A stretch of 64,000 nucleotides of DNA. Origin: JACPFV01 sp035526825 (GTDB lineage Bacteria > Pseudomonadota > Gammaproteobacteria > Nevskiales > Nevskiaceae). The stretch lies in the NCBI GenBank assembly GCA_035526825.1, contig DATLBT010000132.1, positions 1 through 64,000 on the forward strand, read 5' to 3'. The position numbers were made by a program, and so were the translations under genes. The stretch's first letter is position 1. Each line of letters opens with the position of its first letter. This document shows, one piece after another, positions 1-9,055 of the stretch. Under the pieces are notes generated by a model, which worked only from the letters and a program-made list of their open reading frames with translations, ran no database searches and had not been told where the DNA came from.

Positions 1-61
1 TTCCGCGCGGCCAGGCCGTACGGAAGCGTGGTGCGACGTTTTCGCAGACAAGAGGCTCGCC

Positions 62-2434
62 ATGTACCAGACCTTCGGATCCCGTTCCCTGAAGTGCGCG
101 TTGATCGCGGGCCTTGCCGCCGCGGCCGGATCCGCGCAGGCATTGGAGTTCCAGATCGCCGGCGAGTCAGTGCGGGTCGAGAATCTCCTCACGGTTGGCG
201 CCTCTTGGCGCGCGCAGGACATCGATCCCACGCTGATCGGCAAGAGCACGCTGTATGCGCGCAACAACCCGGGGCAGGGCTTGTGCATCGAGCGCGTGTC
301 CCCGTACGACGACAGCCAGAACCCCAACACCTTCACGACCGAGTCGGCAACGCGACCGAACCGTTTTCAGGCTGGCGACCCGGCCATCGGAACGCGTAAC
401 TGCACTACCAGCTCCCCCGTAGGCGGTCCGACGACCGTCGTTTCGACCGACAACCTGAACTACGTGAGAGCGCCCGGTTCGTTCAGCCCCAACGGCGACA
501 ACGGTAACCTCAACTTCGAGAAGGGCGACCTGGTGCAGGCGCTGGCCAAGCTGACCACGGATATCAACTTCAGCCTGTACGACTACAACTTTTTCATGCG
601 CGGCGTCGGTTTCTTCGACGTCAATTACAGCGACTTCACCGAGACGCATTACGACACGACGGCGCAGGCGCGCTACAGCCAGTTGCCCGACACCGTCGAG
701 GGCACCATGGGCGTCGACTACGACCTGCTCGACTACAACATCGGCAAGGTATTCACCGTGTTCGACAAGGACATCGCCGTGAAGCTCGGCGACCAGGTGC
801 TGAACTGGGGCGAAAGCTCGCTGCTCGCGCTCAACAGCCTCAACACCATCAACCCGCCGGACGCGCGCCGCCTGAACACACCGGGTCTCGACCTCAAGGA
901 AGCCTTCCGTCCGATCGGCATGATCACGATGGGAACCGACCTGATCGAGAATTTCAGCATCGATACCTTCTATACCTATGAGTGGAAGGAGATCGTCATC
1001 GACCCCGTTGGCTCATATTTTTCGCAGAGCGACACACTGGGTGAGGGCGGTGAGTTCGCTATCCTGTCGTTCGCCAAGCCGGCTGAGGATGCCGGATTCG
1101 TAATCCAGAACCCAACGGCCGAGGAGCTTGTGCGCTACCCGACCGGCCGCCGCGGCTACTACCGCCCCATCGACACTTGCGGCGGCAATGGCGCAACTCC
1201 AAACCCCACGTGCGCCGAGAGCATCGGCCTGTTTGGCTCGACCGCTTCTCGCACCATTTACCGCGACCACGCCGAAGAGAAGCGCCGGGAGCCGGACGGC
1301 GGCGATTACGGCGGCGTGCTGAAGATGTTCTTGGAGGACTTCAACAACGGCACCGAGCTCGCGCTGTACTTCGCCAACTACGACTCCCGTCTGCCGATTG
1401 CCAGCTTCATCGCTGCGCAGGACAGTTGCCTCGGCGACCTGGGCGCGGCCTCCGCGGCCAGCTTTCCAGCCGATTGTCAGTACAACGGTCCCGGCGTGCC
1501 CGCCGGCAGGGAACCGATTCCGGTCGACACCGCGCGCATCGTCATCGAGTACCCGCAGGACATTCGCATGTACGGGCTGTCGTTCAATACGACGGTCGGT
1601 GATTTCGCGCTGTCCGGCGAATACGCCTTCCGCGAGAACCTGCCCATCCAGATCGATACGGTCGACCTGACCTTCGCCGCCGAGCAGCCGGCTTTCCCGG
1701 AGCAGGACATCAATCTCGGCGCCGCGACGATCCCGGGGCGTCAATCGGCATTCGGCACTTTCGTAACCCGCTACCGGGGCCTGGATTGCGCCCCGAACGG
1801 CGCCGCGGCTGACACAAACTGCTACTCGGTCGGTCAGTACATACCGGGCTTCGAGCGCTTCAAGGTTGGCCAGGCGAACCTCACCGTGTTGCGCCTGATC
1901 GGCGGCGACAACCCGCTGGGCGCCTCGCAGATGACGTTCCTCGTCGAGATGGGCATGCAAAAAGTGTTCGACATGCCCGCGCTCAACGAGCTGCAGCTCG
2001 AGGGCTCCGGCAGTGACACGGCCATCTCCAGCGGCGCAGATGGCAGCGTCGGCATCGACCCGCCCCTGGTCGCTGGCAATGCGCGCACCGTTGGCTTGCG
2101 CCAGAATCCGACCGCGCACAGGGACCACCTCGGTTACGGCACCAGCGAGTCCTACGGCTACCGCATCATCAACCTCAACCGCTGGGAAAGCGCGCTGTTC
2201 GGCCAGATCAACCTCGAGACGCTCTCGATCATCCGTCACGACGCCAAGGGCACTTCGCCGGGCATCGCGACGAACTTCACCGACGGCCGCAAGCAGTTCA
2301 GCTTCGGCCTGCGTGGCGACTACCTGTCGTCCTACATCGCGGAAGTGCGCTACACCTGGTTCACCGGCGGCGGCAAGCGCGACGGCCAGCGTGATCGCGA
2401 CAACATATTCGTCACCCTCGGTTATCAGTTCTGA
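62..2434 (+). CDS. DUF1302 family outer-membrane-like protein
   Basis: A 790-aa protein with an N-terminal signal peptide (residues about 1-27, cleaved after AQA) and a C-terminus ending in aromatic YQF, as in outer-membrane beta-barrels. The overall sequence, including a VKLGDQVLNWGES segment, matches my knowledge of the DUF1302 family, which is usually encoded next to DUF1329 proteins in bacteria that handle hydrophobic compounds. An outer-membrane or periplasmic role in uptake or export of a lipid-like substrate is inferred; no enzyme motif is visible. It opens a same-strand cluster with DUF1329, YCF48 and RND genes. The ATG at 62 fits the signal peptide, and only 61 bases lie upstream, so the promoter cannot be judged. 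Confidence 0.88.
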   Translation: MYQTFGSRSLKCALIAGLAAAAGSAQALEFQIAGESVRVENLLTVGASWRAQDIDPTLIGKSTLYARNNPGQGLCIERVSPYDDSQNPNTFTTESATRPNRFQAGDPAIGTRNCTTSSPVGGPTTVVSTDNLNYVRAPGSFSPNGDNGNLNFEKGDLVQALAKLTTDINFSLYDYNFFMRGVGFFDVNYSDFTETHYDTTAQARYSQLPDTVEGTMGVDYDLLDYNIGKVFTVFDKDIAVKLGDQVLNWGESSLLALNSLNTINPPDARRLNTPGLDLKEAFRPIGMITMGTDLIENFSIDTFYTYEWKEIVIDPVGSYFSQSDTLGEGGEFAILSFAKPAEDAGFVIQNPTAEELVRYPTGRRGYYRPIDTCGGNGATPNPTCAESIGLFGSTASRTIYRDHAEEKRREPDGGDYGGVLKMFLEDFNNGTELALYFANYDSRLPIASFIAAQDSCLGDLGAASAASFPADCQYNGPGVPAGREPIPVDTARIVIEYPQDIRMYGLSFNTTVGDFALSGEYAFRENLPIQIDTVDLTFAAEQPAFPEQDINLGAATIPGRQSAFGTFVTRYRGLDCAPNGAAADTNCYSVGQYIPGFERFKVGQANLTVLRLIGGDNPLGASQMTFLVEMGMQKVFDMPALNELQLEGSGSDTAISSGADGSVGIDPPLVAGNARTVGLRQNPTAHRDHLGYGTSESYGYRIINLNRWESALFGQINLETLSIIRHDAKGTSPGIATNFTDGRKQFSFGLRGDYLSSYIAEVRYTWFTGGGKRDGQRDRDNIFVTLGYQF

Positions 2435-2464
2435 CCACCGTCTCCACCCAAGTGGGGTAATGAC

Positions 2465-3826
2465 ATGAACAAGCGACTCCTCATTGCCGCCGGCGCCACC
2501 GCGCTGGCTGCAGTATTTTGCGGTTCCGCCATCGCCAAGGTCGACGCAGCCAAGGCCGATGCCCTCAAGTCCACGCTCACGCCACTGGGCGGCGAGAAGG
2601 GCGCCAACAAGGACGGCAGCATCCCCGCGTGGGATGGCGGCCTGACCAAGGCACCCGCGGGCTTCGGCGGCGAAGGCAAGCGCTACACCGATCCGTTTCC
2701 CGGCGACAAGCCGAAGTTCACCATCACCAAGGCGAACCTCGAGGAGCACAAGGCCAAGCTGACCGCGGGCCAGGTCGCGCTGTTCAACAAGTACCCCTCG
2801 TACAAGATGAACGTGTACGAGACGCGCCGGACCTTCGCCAATCCGCAGTACATCTACGACGCCGCACTCAAGAACGCCACCACCGGCATGCTCACCGGGA
2901 ACGGCGAAACCCTCTCGGGCGCCATTACCGGCACGCCGTTCCCGATTCCCGGTTCGGGCCAGGAAGTCATGTGGAACCACAAGCTGCGCTTCCAGGACTT
3001 GTCCAAGCGCCGCTGGAACAACCAGTTCGCGGTCACGACCTCGGGCGACTACAACCTGGTGAAGATCCAGGAAGACGCCAAGTTCCCGTACAACAATCCG
3101 AAGGCGACGTTCGAGAGCCTCAACAACGTCGGCATCTATTTCCTGCAGGTGACCACCGCGCCGGCTCGACTGGCCGGCTCCATCCTGCTGGTCCACGAGA
3201 CCATGGACCAGATCAAGGAAGCGCGCCGCGCCTGGCAGTACAACCCGGGCCAGAAGCGGCTGCGCCGCGCGCCAAACGTCGGTTATGACAATCCGGGCAC
3301 CGCCTCGGATGGCCTGCGCACCAACGACCAGCTCGACATATTCAATGGCGCGACTGACCGCTACGAGTGGAAGCTCGTCGGCAAGAAGGAGATCTTCGCG
3401 CCGGCCAACTCGTACGTGCTGCACGACGCCAAGTACAAGTACAAGGACGTGGTGAAGAAGGGTCACATCAACCAGGACCTCGCGCGCTACGAGCTGCGCC
3501 GCGTCTGGGTGGTCGAGGCGACGCTGAAGAAGGGCACCAGCCACATCTACAAGCGCCGCACCTTCCATGTCGAGGAAGACGGCTGGCAGATCGTGGCGGT
3601 CGACGTGTACGACAACCGCGACCAGCTGTGGCGCGTGCAGGAAGCGCACACCGTCATCGCGTACGACAAGCCCTACCAGCTGCCGGTGTGCGAGACGACG
3701 TACGACCTGCAGAGCAATCGCTACCTGGTGATGTCGCTCAACAACGAGGATGCGGAGACAGCGTCCAAGGTGTTCGACGACAGCTACTTCGAGCCGTCGA
3801 ACGTTTCGAAGCTCGCGACAAAATAA
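2465..3826 (+). CDS. DUF1329 family periplasmic protein
   Basis: A 453-aa protein with a signal peptide (residues 1-24, ending SAIA). The mature part (KADALKSTLTPLGGEKGAN, then IPAWDGG) is the standard DUF1329 opening. The family is predicted to fold like LolA/LolB lipoprotein carriers, so a role in moving a hydrophobic ligand through the periplasm with the adjacent DUF1302 protein is a reasonable inference. The gene starts 30 bases after the DUF1302 stop, with a GGGG-type ribosome site just upstream, so the two are probably co-transcribed. The length is normal for the family. Confidence 0.88.
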   Translation: MNKRLLIAAGATALAAVFCGSAIAKVDAAKADALKSTLTPLGGEKGANKDGSIPAWDGGLTKAPAGFGGEGKRYTDPFPGDKPKFTITKANLEEHKAKLTAGQVALFNKYPSYKMNVYETRRTFANPQYIYDAALKNATTGMLTGNGETLSGAITGTPFPIPGSGQEVMWNHKLRFQDLSKRRWNNQFAVTTSGDYNLVKIQEDAKFPYNNPKATFESLNNVGIYFLQVTTAPARLAGSILLVHETMDQIKEARRAWQYNPGQKRLRRAPNVGYDNPGTASDGLRTNDQLDIFNGATDRYEWKLVGKKEIFAPANSYVLHDAKYKYKDVVKKGHINQDLARYELRRVWVVEATLKKGTSHIYKRRTFHVEEDGWQIVAVDVYDNRDQLWRVQEAHTVIAYDKPYQLPVCETTYDLQSNRYLVMSLNNEDAETASKVFDDSYFEPSNVSKLATK

Positions 3827-3835
3827 AACATCGGT

Positions 3836-3863
3836 GTCATCCCGGGCGCCTCCTCGGGATGAC
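3836..3863 (+). repeat. Intergenic hairpin between DUF1329 and YCF48 genes
   Basis: Arms GTCATCCCG and CGGGATGAC are perfectly complementary around a short loop. No T-run follows, so it is more likely a REP-like or mRNA-stabilising stem than an intrinsic terminator. Confidence 0.55.
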
Positions 3864-3883
3864 GCGGCAGGGAGGAGAAGCGC

Positions 3884-4900
3884 ATGAAGTACATTCCGGG
3901 GATTCTCGGCGCGGCGGCCTTGCTGGCGTCCTTCACATTTTCCACGCAGGCGCAGGATGAAGGCGGCGAGGCCGCCGCCGCTGACGTTGGCGGCGCCGCT
4001 GCAGAGGCGCCCGAAGCGCCCGCTGCGCCGGTAAAGCCCCGGCCCGCGGAAATCATGCCGCTCACGCCGAAAAACCTGCTGCTCGACATCGTCCGCGCCG
4101 GCGACGGTTTCGTCGCGGTCGGTGACCGTGGCGGCATCATCACCTCGCCGGATGGAAAGAACTGGACCCAGGCGCCGGTGCCGGTGCGCGCGGCGCTGAC
4201 GTCGGTGGCTTTCGCCGATGCGCAGCACGGCTGGGCCGTGGGCCACGACGCGGCGATCGTCGCGACCACCGACGGCGGCAAGAGCTGGACGCTGCAAAAC
4301 TTCGCGCCGCAACTCGAGAAGCCGCTGCTCGACGTGCTGTTCATCGACGCCTCGACCGGATTCACCGTCGGCGCGTACGGCCTGTTCCTGAAAACGACGG
4401 ACGGTGGCGCCAGCTGGGCCGAGGTCGAGGCGCCGTCGATCCGCGCGGAAGAGGTGCACTTCAACGCGCTGGTCAAGCTCGGCGACGGCAGCCTGTTCGT
4501 CGCCGGTGAGTCGGGCATGCTCGCGGTGTCATCCGACCAGGGCCAGACCTGGACCAAGCTGACGTCGCCGTACGAGAGCTCGTTGTTCGGTGCGCTACCC
4601 GTGGGTGACAAGGGCGCTCTTATCTACGGGCTGCGCGGCAACGTTTACATCGCGCAGGACGTGCGCGCCAACAAGTGGACCAAGCTGGAGACGCAGTCGG
4701 TGGCCTCGATGTTCGGCGGCGCCACGCTGGCCGATGGCCGGCTCGCGATGGTCGGCCTCAATGGCGTGGTCCTCCTGGCCACCGCTGACGGCAAGGTCAC
4801 GACGAAGCAGACCCCGACAGGCACCCCGCTGTCAGCGGCCGTCGCGATGGACGGTGGCCTGCTCGCGGTTGGCGAGTCGGGCGTGCAGCCGATCCCGTAG
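3884..4900 (+). CDS. YCF48/BNR-repeat periplasmic protein
   Basis: A 338-aa protein with a signal peptide (about residues 1-23) followed by an Ala/Pro-rich linker. It then has at least three photosystem-stability-factor/BNR repeats, recognisable as GWAVGHDAAIVATTDGGKSW, GFTVGAYGLFLKTTDGG and LFVAGESGMLAVSSDQG. Such repeats form beta-propellers related to Ycf48/HCF136. In non-photosynthetic bacteria they are commonly encoded beside RND/MMPL transporters, where a periplasmic assembly or accessory role is inferred. A strong ribosome site (GGGAGGAG) lies before the ATG. Confidence 0.87.
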   Translation: MKYIPGILGAAALLASFTFSTQAQDEGGEAAAADVGGAAAEAPEAPAAPVKPRPAEIMPLTPKNLLLDIVRAGDGFVAVGDRGGIITSPDGKNWTQAPVPVRAALTSVAFADAQHGWAVGHDAAIVATTDGGKSWTLQNFAPQLEKPLLDVLFIDASTGFTVGAYGLFLKTTDGGASWAEVEAPSIRAEEVHFNALVKLGDGSLFVAGESGMLAVSSDQGQTWTKLTSPYESSLFGALPVGDKGALIYGLRGNVYIAQDVRANKWTKLETQSVASMFGGATLADGRLAMVGLNGVVLLATADGKVTTKQTPTGTPLSAAVAMDGGLLAVGESGVQPIP

Positions 4901-4920
4901 GGCGGCCCCTGGCCGCCCTA
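4898..4920 (+). repeat. Perfect palindrome over the YCF48 stop codon
   Basis: Ten-base arms TAGGGCGGCC and GGCCGCCCTA flank a 3-base loop, and the left arm includes the TAG stop of the YCF48 gene. There is no T-run, so complete termination before the RND gene is unlikely. It may be a 3' stabiliser or attenuator. Confidence 0.5.
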
Positions 4921-4956
4921 TAGCGCCCGAGTCCTGAAGGAACTCAAGGAACACAA

Positions 4957-7575
4957 ATGACCACCGAAACCGGCGCACCCAGCACCGCGGAAAGGATCCT
5001 GCGCGCCATCGAGCCGCTCATCTATGCGCGGCGCAAGATGACCATGGGCATCCTGCTCGGTATCACCGCGATCCTCGCGTGGCAGGCCGCGCTGATCCAG
5101 CGCGACGCCGGCTTCGACAAGTCGATCCCGCTCGAGCACCCGTACATGCAAGTGCTCAAGCAGTACCAGGACGATTTTGGCGGCGCCAATACGGTGCTGG
5201 TCGCGCTGATCCAGAAAGACGGCGACATCTACAACGAAAAGTTCCTGTCGAAGCTGAAGGCGGTCACCGACGACGTGTTCTTCCTGCCGGGCATCGACCG
5301 CTCGCGCGTGTCGTCGCTGTTCACGCCGGACGTGCGCTACCTCGAGGTGGTGGAAGGCGGCTTTGCGGGTGGCAACGTCATCCCTGCGGAATACCAGCCC
5401 ACGCCGGAGATGTTCGACCTGGTGCGCGCCAACGTCGGCAAGGGCGGCCACGTGGGCCGCTACACCACCAAGGACCAGCGCGGCGCGATGATCTTCGCCG
5501 AGCTGCTCGAGATCGACCCGGTCACGGGCAAGAAGCTCGACTACCAGGAAGCCGCGAGCAAGCTCGAGAGCGAGATTCGCCTGAAGTACCAGGACGCCGA
5601 CATCCAGGTCCACATCCTCGGCTTCGCCAAGGTGGTCGGCGACGTCATCGACGCAACGCTCGAAGTGGTCGGCTTCTTCGTGCTGACGCTGATCATGACG
5701 TTTGTGTTGCTTTGGCTCTACATCGGCTCGATACGACTGGCGTGGTTGCCGCTGGCGTGCTCGATCACCGCGGTCGTGTGGGAGTTCGGCCTGCTCAAGC
5801 TGCTGGGCTTCGGCCTCGATCCGTTCGCCATCCTGGTGCCGTTCCTGATCCTGGCGGTGTCGGTGAGCCACGGCGTGCAGTACGTCAACGCGTGGGTCGG
5901 TGAGCTCTCCGAGAACCGCCGCAACAGCTACGACGCCTCCCTCGAGACCTGGCGGCGCCTGGCGATCTACGGAACCATGGCGATCATGACCGACGTCGCG
6001 GGCTTCGCGATGATCATGCTCGTTCCGATCGACATCATCCGCGAAATGTCGATCAACGCCTGCCTCGGCATGCTCGCGATCATCCTCACCAACAAGGTGA
6101 TGATGCCGATCTGGCTGACGTGGGTGAACATCGGCGACCTGCAGGCGTTCACCAAAAAGCAGGAACGCCGCGACGCGATTTTCGACGGCATGTGGCGCCT
6201 GACCGCCAAGGTCACGCGCCCGGTGCCGGCGATCGTGACGCTGATCGTCTCGGCCATGCTGCTGGGATGGAGCCTGTACAAGGGCAAGGACCTCACGGTG
6301 GGTGACAGCCAGGCCGGCGTGCCGGAGTTGCGGCCGGACTCGCGCTACAACCAGGACACGCAGGCCGTGGTGAGCAACTTCAAGCTCGGCACGGACATCT
6401 TCAAGGTCATCGCCGAGACCGACCCCGAAGGCTGCATCCAGTACGAGGTCATGGACCAGGTCGACCGCTTCGGCTGGGCCATGGAGAACACGCCGGGCGT
6501 GACCTCGACGATTTCGCTGCCGTGGGCCGCGCGCAAGGTCAATGCCGCGTTTTCCGAGGCAAACCCGAAGTGGAAGATCCTGCCGCGCAACCGCTACACC
6601 ATGGTGCAGTCGATCACGCCGATCCCGACCAGCTCCGGCATGCTGAACCCGGACTGCTCGGCGATGGCGCTGTTTGTTTTCACGTCCGATCACCGTGCCA
6701 CCACGATCCAGGGCATCGAGGCCGCGACGCGCGCGTTCAACGAAGCCAACGCGAAGGAGTTCTTCGAAACCCGCACCGACGTCGACGCAGCCTATTGCGC
6801 CGACAAGACCGCCAAGCGCCGCGAGATCGGCATCAAGGGCGAGGAGTTGCGCCGCGAGACCGACCGCCTGCGCAAGAAGGGGCGCAAGGACGAGGAAATC
6901 GCCGCGAGCGGCAAGATCCAGGAACTCACCGCCGCCCGCGACGCCGCCAAGGAAACCCATGCCCAGCTGAACAAGCGCTGCCCGGTCAACTTCGCGATGG
7001 CCTCGGCGAACGTCGGCGTCATGGCCGCGACCAACGAGATGGTGCACAAGCTCGAGAAGGAAATCCTGCTCTACGTCTATCTCGCGATCGTGCTGTGCGT
7101 GGCGCTGTCGTTCTGGCACGAGAAGGTGTCGAGTATCGTCAGCATCATGTTGCCGCTCGCCCTGGTGTCATGGATGGCTTATGCCGTCATGGCGATCTTC
7201 GGCATCGGCATGAAGGTCGCCACGCTGCCGGTGGTCGCGCTCGCGGTGGGCATCGGCGTGGACTACGGCATCTACATCTACGCGACGTTCGCCGATGCGG
7301 TCGCCGCGGGCTTCAAGTTCGAGGACGCCTACAACAAGACCCTGAAGATGACCGGCAAGGCGGTGGTGTTCACCGGCGTAACGCTTGGCCTGGGCGTAGC
7401 GACCTGGCTGTTCTCCGACCTCCAGTTCCAGCGCGACATGGGCACCATGCTGGTGTTCATGTTCACTGCCAACATGTTCGGAGCGATCCTGATCCTGCCG
7501 GCCATCGCGCGATTCCTGCTGGTCGAGAAACCGCTGCCGCCGGGGCAGGTGCCGACGTTCAAGTCGCGGCACTGA
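4957..7575 (+). CDS. RND superfamily (MMPL-type) transporter
   Basis: An 872-aa inner-membrane protein with the duplicated RND layout: one helix near residues 30-45, a large external loop, a helix bundle (about 225-390), a helix near 425, a second large loop, and a second bundle (about 700-860) containing GIGVDYGIYIYA. This matches the MMPL/hopanoid-exporter branch that exports lipids or sterol-like compounds. The second loop carries an unusually charged, probably coiled-coil stretch at about residues 618-673. The gene follows the YCF48 gene by 56 bases with an AAGGAA ribosome site, and a strong terminator follows it. Substrate is unknown; transport of a hydrophobic molecule with the DUF1302/DUF1329 partners is inference. 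Confidence 0.9.
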   Translation: MTTETGAPSTAERILRAIEPLIYARRKMTMGILLGITAILAWQAALIQRDAGFDKSIPLEHPYMQVLKQYQDDFGGANTVLVALIQKDGDIYNEKFLSKLKAVTDDVFFLPGIDRSRVSSLFTPDVRYLEVVEGGFAGGNVIPAEYQPTPEMFDLVRANVGKGGHVGRYTTKDQRGAMIFAELLEIDPVTGKKLDYQEAASKLESEIRLKYQDADIQVHILGFAKVVGDVIDATLEVVGFFVLTLIMTFVLLWLYIGSIRLAWLPLACSITAVVWEFGLLKLLGFGLDPFAILVPFLILAVSVSHGVQYVNAWVGELSENRRNSYDASLETWRRLAIYGTMAIMTDVAGFAMIMLVPIDIIREMSINACLGMLAIILTNKVMMPIWLTWVNIGDLQAFTKKQERRDAIFDGMWRLTAKVTRPVPAIVTLIVSAMLLGWSLYKGKDLTVGDSQAGVPELRPDSRYNQDTQAVVSNFKLGTDIFKVIAETDPEGCIQYEVMDQVDRFGWAMENTPGVTSTISLPWAARKVNAAFSEANPKWKILPRNRYTMVQSITPIPTSSGMLNPDCSAMALFVFTSDHRATTIQGIEAATRAFNEANAKEFFETRTDVDAAYCADKTAKRREIGIKGEELRRETDRLRKKGRKDEEIAASGKIQELTAARDAAKETHAQLNKRCPVNFAMASANVGVMAATNEMVHKLEKEILLYVYLAIVLCVALSFWHEKVSSIVSIMLPLALVSWMAYAVMAIFGIGMKVATLPVVALAVGIGVDYGIYIYATFADAVAAGFKFEDAYNKTLKMTGKAVVFTGVTLGLGVATWLFSDLQFQRDMGTMLVFMFTANMFGAILILPAIARFLLVEKPLPPGQVPTFKSRH

Positions 7576-7588
7576 CGCTCGCGCTTCG

Positions 7589-7621
7589 AAAAAAGGCCCC
7601 GCTACAAGCGGGGCTTTTCTT
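7589..7621 (+). terminator. Rho-independent terminator after the RND gene
   Basis: A GCCCCGC / GCGGGGC stem with loop TACA is flanked by AAAA and TTTT, so it can act in both directions. It closes the DUF1302-RND cluster. Confidence 0.85.
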
Positions 7622-7637
7622 TTGGCGATGTCGCTTC

Positions 7638-7699
7638 TGTGGGAGGGCCCCTGGGCCCGATGTCGGTGGCACAACATCGGGGCCAGGGCCCCTCCCACA
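7638..7699. repeat. REP-type imperfect palindrome
   Basis: Arms of about 26 bases (beginning TGTGGGAGGGCCC and ending GGGCCCCTCCCACA) are near-perfect inverted copies around about 10 bases. The TGTGGGAGGGGC core resembles REP repeats that are common in Pseudomonas and Xanthomonas relatives. It sits in the convergent gap between the RND gene and apaH. Confidence 0.7.
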
Positions 7700-7705
7700 A
7701 AAGGA

Positions 7706-8527
7706 TCAGTCGCTACCGCGAACCTCGGATCGGACCGCGAAGACCTCGCGATCCTCAAGCCGGAGCGCGCTGAGCTTGCGACCCCAGACAACGCCCGTGT
7801 CGAGGCCGTAGACGCGGTACTCGGGCCAGTGAACGCGCCCCAGCGCCGACCAGTGGCCGAACAGCACGGTTTCGCTCGCGCTGCGCCGACCCGGCACGGT
7901 GAACCAGGGAATCAGCCCATCCGGGGTGTCGCCCGGCGCGCCCTTGAACTTGAGATCGATGTGTCCCTGCGGTGTGCAGGCGCGCAGGCGCGTGCAGCAG
8001 TTGATGACGAAGCGCAACCGGTCGCGGCCGCTCAGCGCGGGCGTCCAGCGGTCCGGCTGGTCGCCGTACATGCCGTCCGCGAGGAACAGGTCGCTGCGCC
8101 GGCTCGCGATGGCGCGCGAGGCCTCGCCGCAGATTTCCAGCGCGTCCGTCACGGACCATTGCGGCGGCAGGCCGGCGTGGACCAGCACGAATGAGCCCTC
8201 GACGTGCAGCAGCGGCCGGCGCCGCAACCAGTCGATCAGCTCGTCGGCATCCTTGGCGCGCAACACCTTGTCGAGCGTGTCCTTCTTCCTGGTCTTGCCG
8301 TTGATGGACGCCGCGACCAGGTGCAGGTCGTGATTGCCGAGAACCGTGACCGCGCTGTTGCCGAGGTCGCGCACGAAGCGCAGCACCGCGAGCGACTTCG
8401 GCCCGCGGTTGACGAGGTCACCTGTGAACCATAGCCGATCCTTGGCCGGGTCGAAGCGGATCTTGTCGAGCAGGCGCTGGAGTTCGTCGAAGCAGCCCTG
8501 AACGTCGCCGATGGCATAGGTGGACAT
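7706..8527 (-). CDS. apaH: Bis(5'-nucleosyl)-tetraphosphatase, symmetrical
   Basis: A 273-aa member of the calcineurin-like phosphoesterase family that hydrolyses Ap4A to two ADP and also acts as an RNA decapping enzyme. All metal-binding motifs are present in the N-terminal part: GDVQGC, GDLVNRGP and LGNHDLHL. It starts at the ATG at 8527, at the usual family start (MSTYAIGDVQG). It ends the minus-strand lptD-surA-pdxA-ksgA-uspA-apaH series. In Escherichia coli apaG lies between ksgA and apaH; here a UspA-family gene takes that place. Confidence 0.95.
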   Translation of the reverse strand: MSTYAIGDVQGCFDELQRLLDKIRFDPAKDRLWFTGDLVNRGPKSLAVLRFVRDLGNSAVTVLGNHDLHLVAASINGKTRKKDTLDKVLRAKDADELIDWLRRRPLLHVEGSFVLVHAGLPPQWSVTDALEICGEASRAIASRRSDLFLADGMYGDQPDRWTPALSGRDRLRFVINCCTRLRACTPQGHIDLKFKGAPGDTPDGLIPWFTVPGRRSASETVLFGHWSALGRVHWPEYRVYGLDTGVVWGRKLSALRLEDREVFAVRSEVRGSD

Positions 8528-8545
8528 GGTTTTGCGCGAGGCCGA

Positions 8546-8980
8546 TCAGGGCGGTGCGAGGTGTACCGCGAGCACATCACAGGGCGCGCGCTGGACGACG
8601 CCCCCTTCGGTATGGCTGAACAAAGCGGCAAGTCCGCTGCGCGGGTGATGGCCGACGACGATGAGGTCGGCGCCCGCAGCGGCGGCGGCACGCAGGATCT
8701 CCGCCGTGATGGTGCCGACGGCGACGTGCGCATGCTCGGGCGGGATATCGAGCGCGCGGCACCAGTCCTTGAGCCGCGCCTCGGCCTGGCTGGCGCGTTC
8801 GCGCGACAGGTCAACCGGCGTGGTCAGCAGCGCGTCGCCGGCCGGATCGACCGGCAGGTATTCGACCACGTGCACCACCGACAACCTGGCGTCGAACTGC
8901 CGGGCAAGGTCGCGGGCACGCGTGAGCACGGGCTGGCCGTCGTCGTGCGTTTCCACTGCGGCGAGGATATGGCGATACAT
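8546..8980 (-). CDS. Universal stress protein, UspA family
   Basis: A 144-aa single-domain UspA protein. It opens MYRHILAAVETHDDG and contains GADLIVVGHHPRSG followed by a Ser/Val-rich C-terminus (the ATP-binding G-2X-G-9X-G type loop). UspA proteins are cytoplasmic stress proteins whose molecular activity is poorly defined. The ATG at 8980 is preferred because AGGAGG lies at ideal spacing before it; an upstream in-frame start would add only eight unrelated residues. It is 18 bases before apaH, in the position where apaG would be expected. Confidence 0.88.
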   Translation of the reverse strand: MYRHILAAVETHDDGQPVLTRARDLARQFDARLSVVHVVEYLPVDPAGDALLTTPVDLSRERASQAEARLKDWCRALDIPPEHAHVAVGTITAEILRAAAAAGADLIVVGHHPRSGLAALFSHTEGGVVQRAPCDVLAVHLAPP

Positions 8981-9055
8981 GGCATCCCTCCTTGTCGCCG
9001 TCATTCTGCACGAGATCGTTCCCCCTCAGGATGACAGCCGTCGCGATTTGGACCG

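Noticed and set aside
1013..4459. 1148-codon open frame on the minus strand
   Set aside because: It lies opposite the DUF1302, DUF1329 and YCF48 genes, which have clear domains and signal peptides. The frame is long only because of high GC content.
4918..7119. 733-codon minus-strand open frame
   Set aside because: Antisense to the RND transporter; low-complexity Arg/His/Asp-rich translation with no domain.
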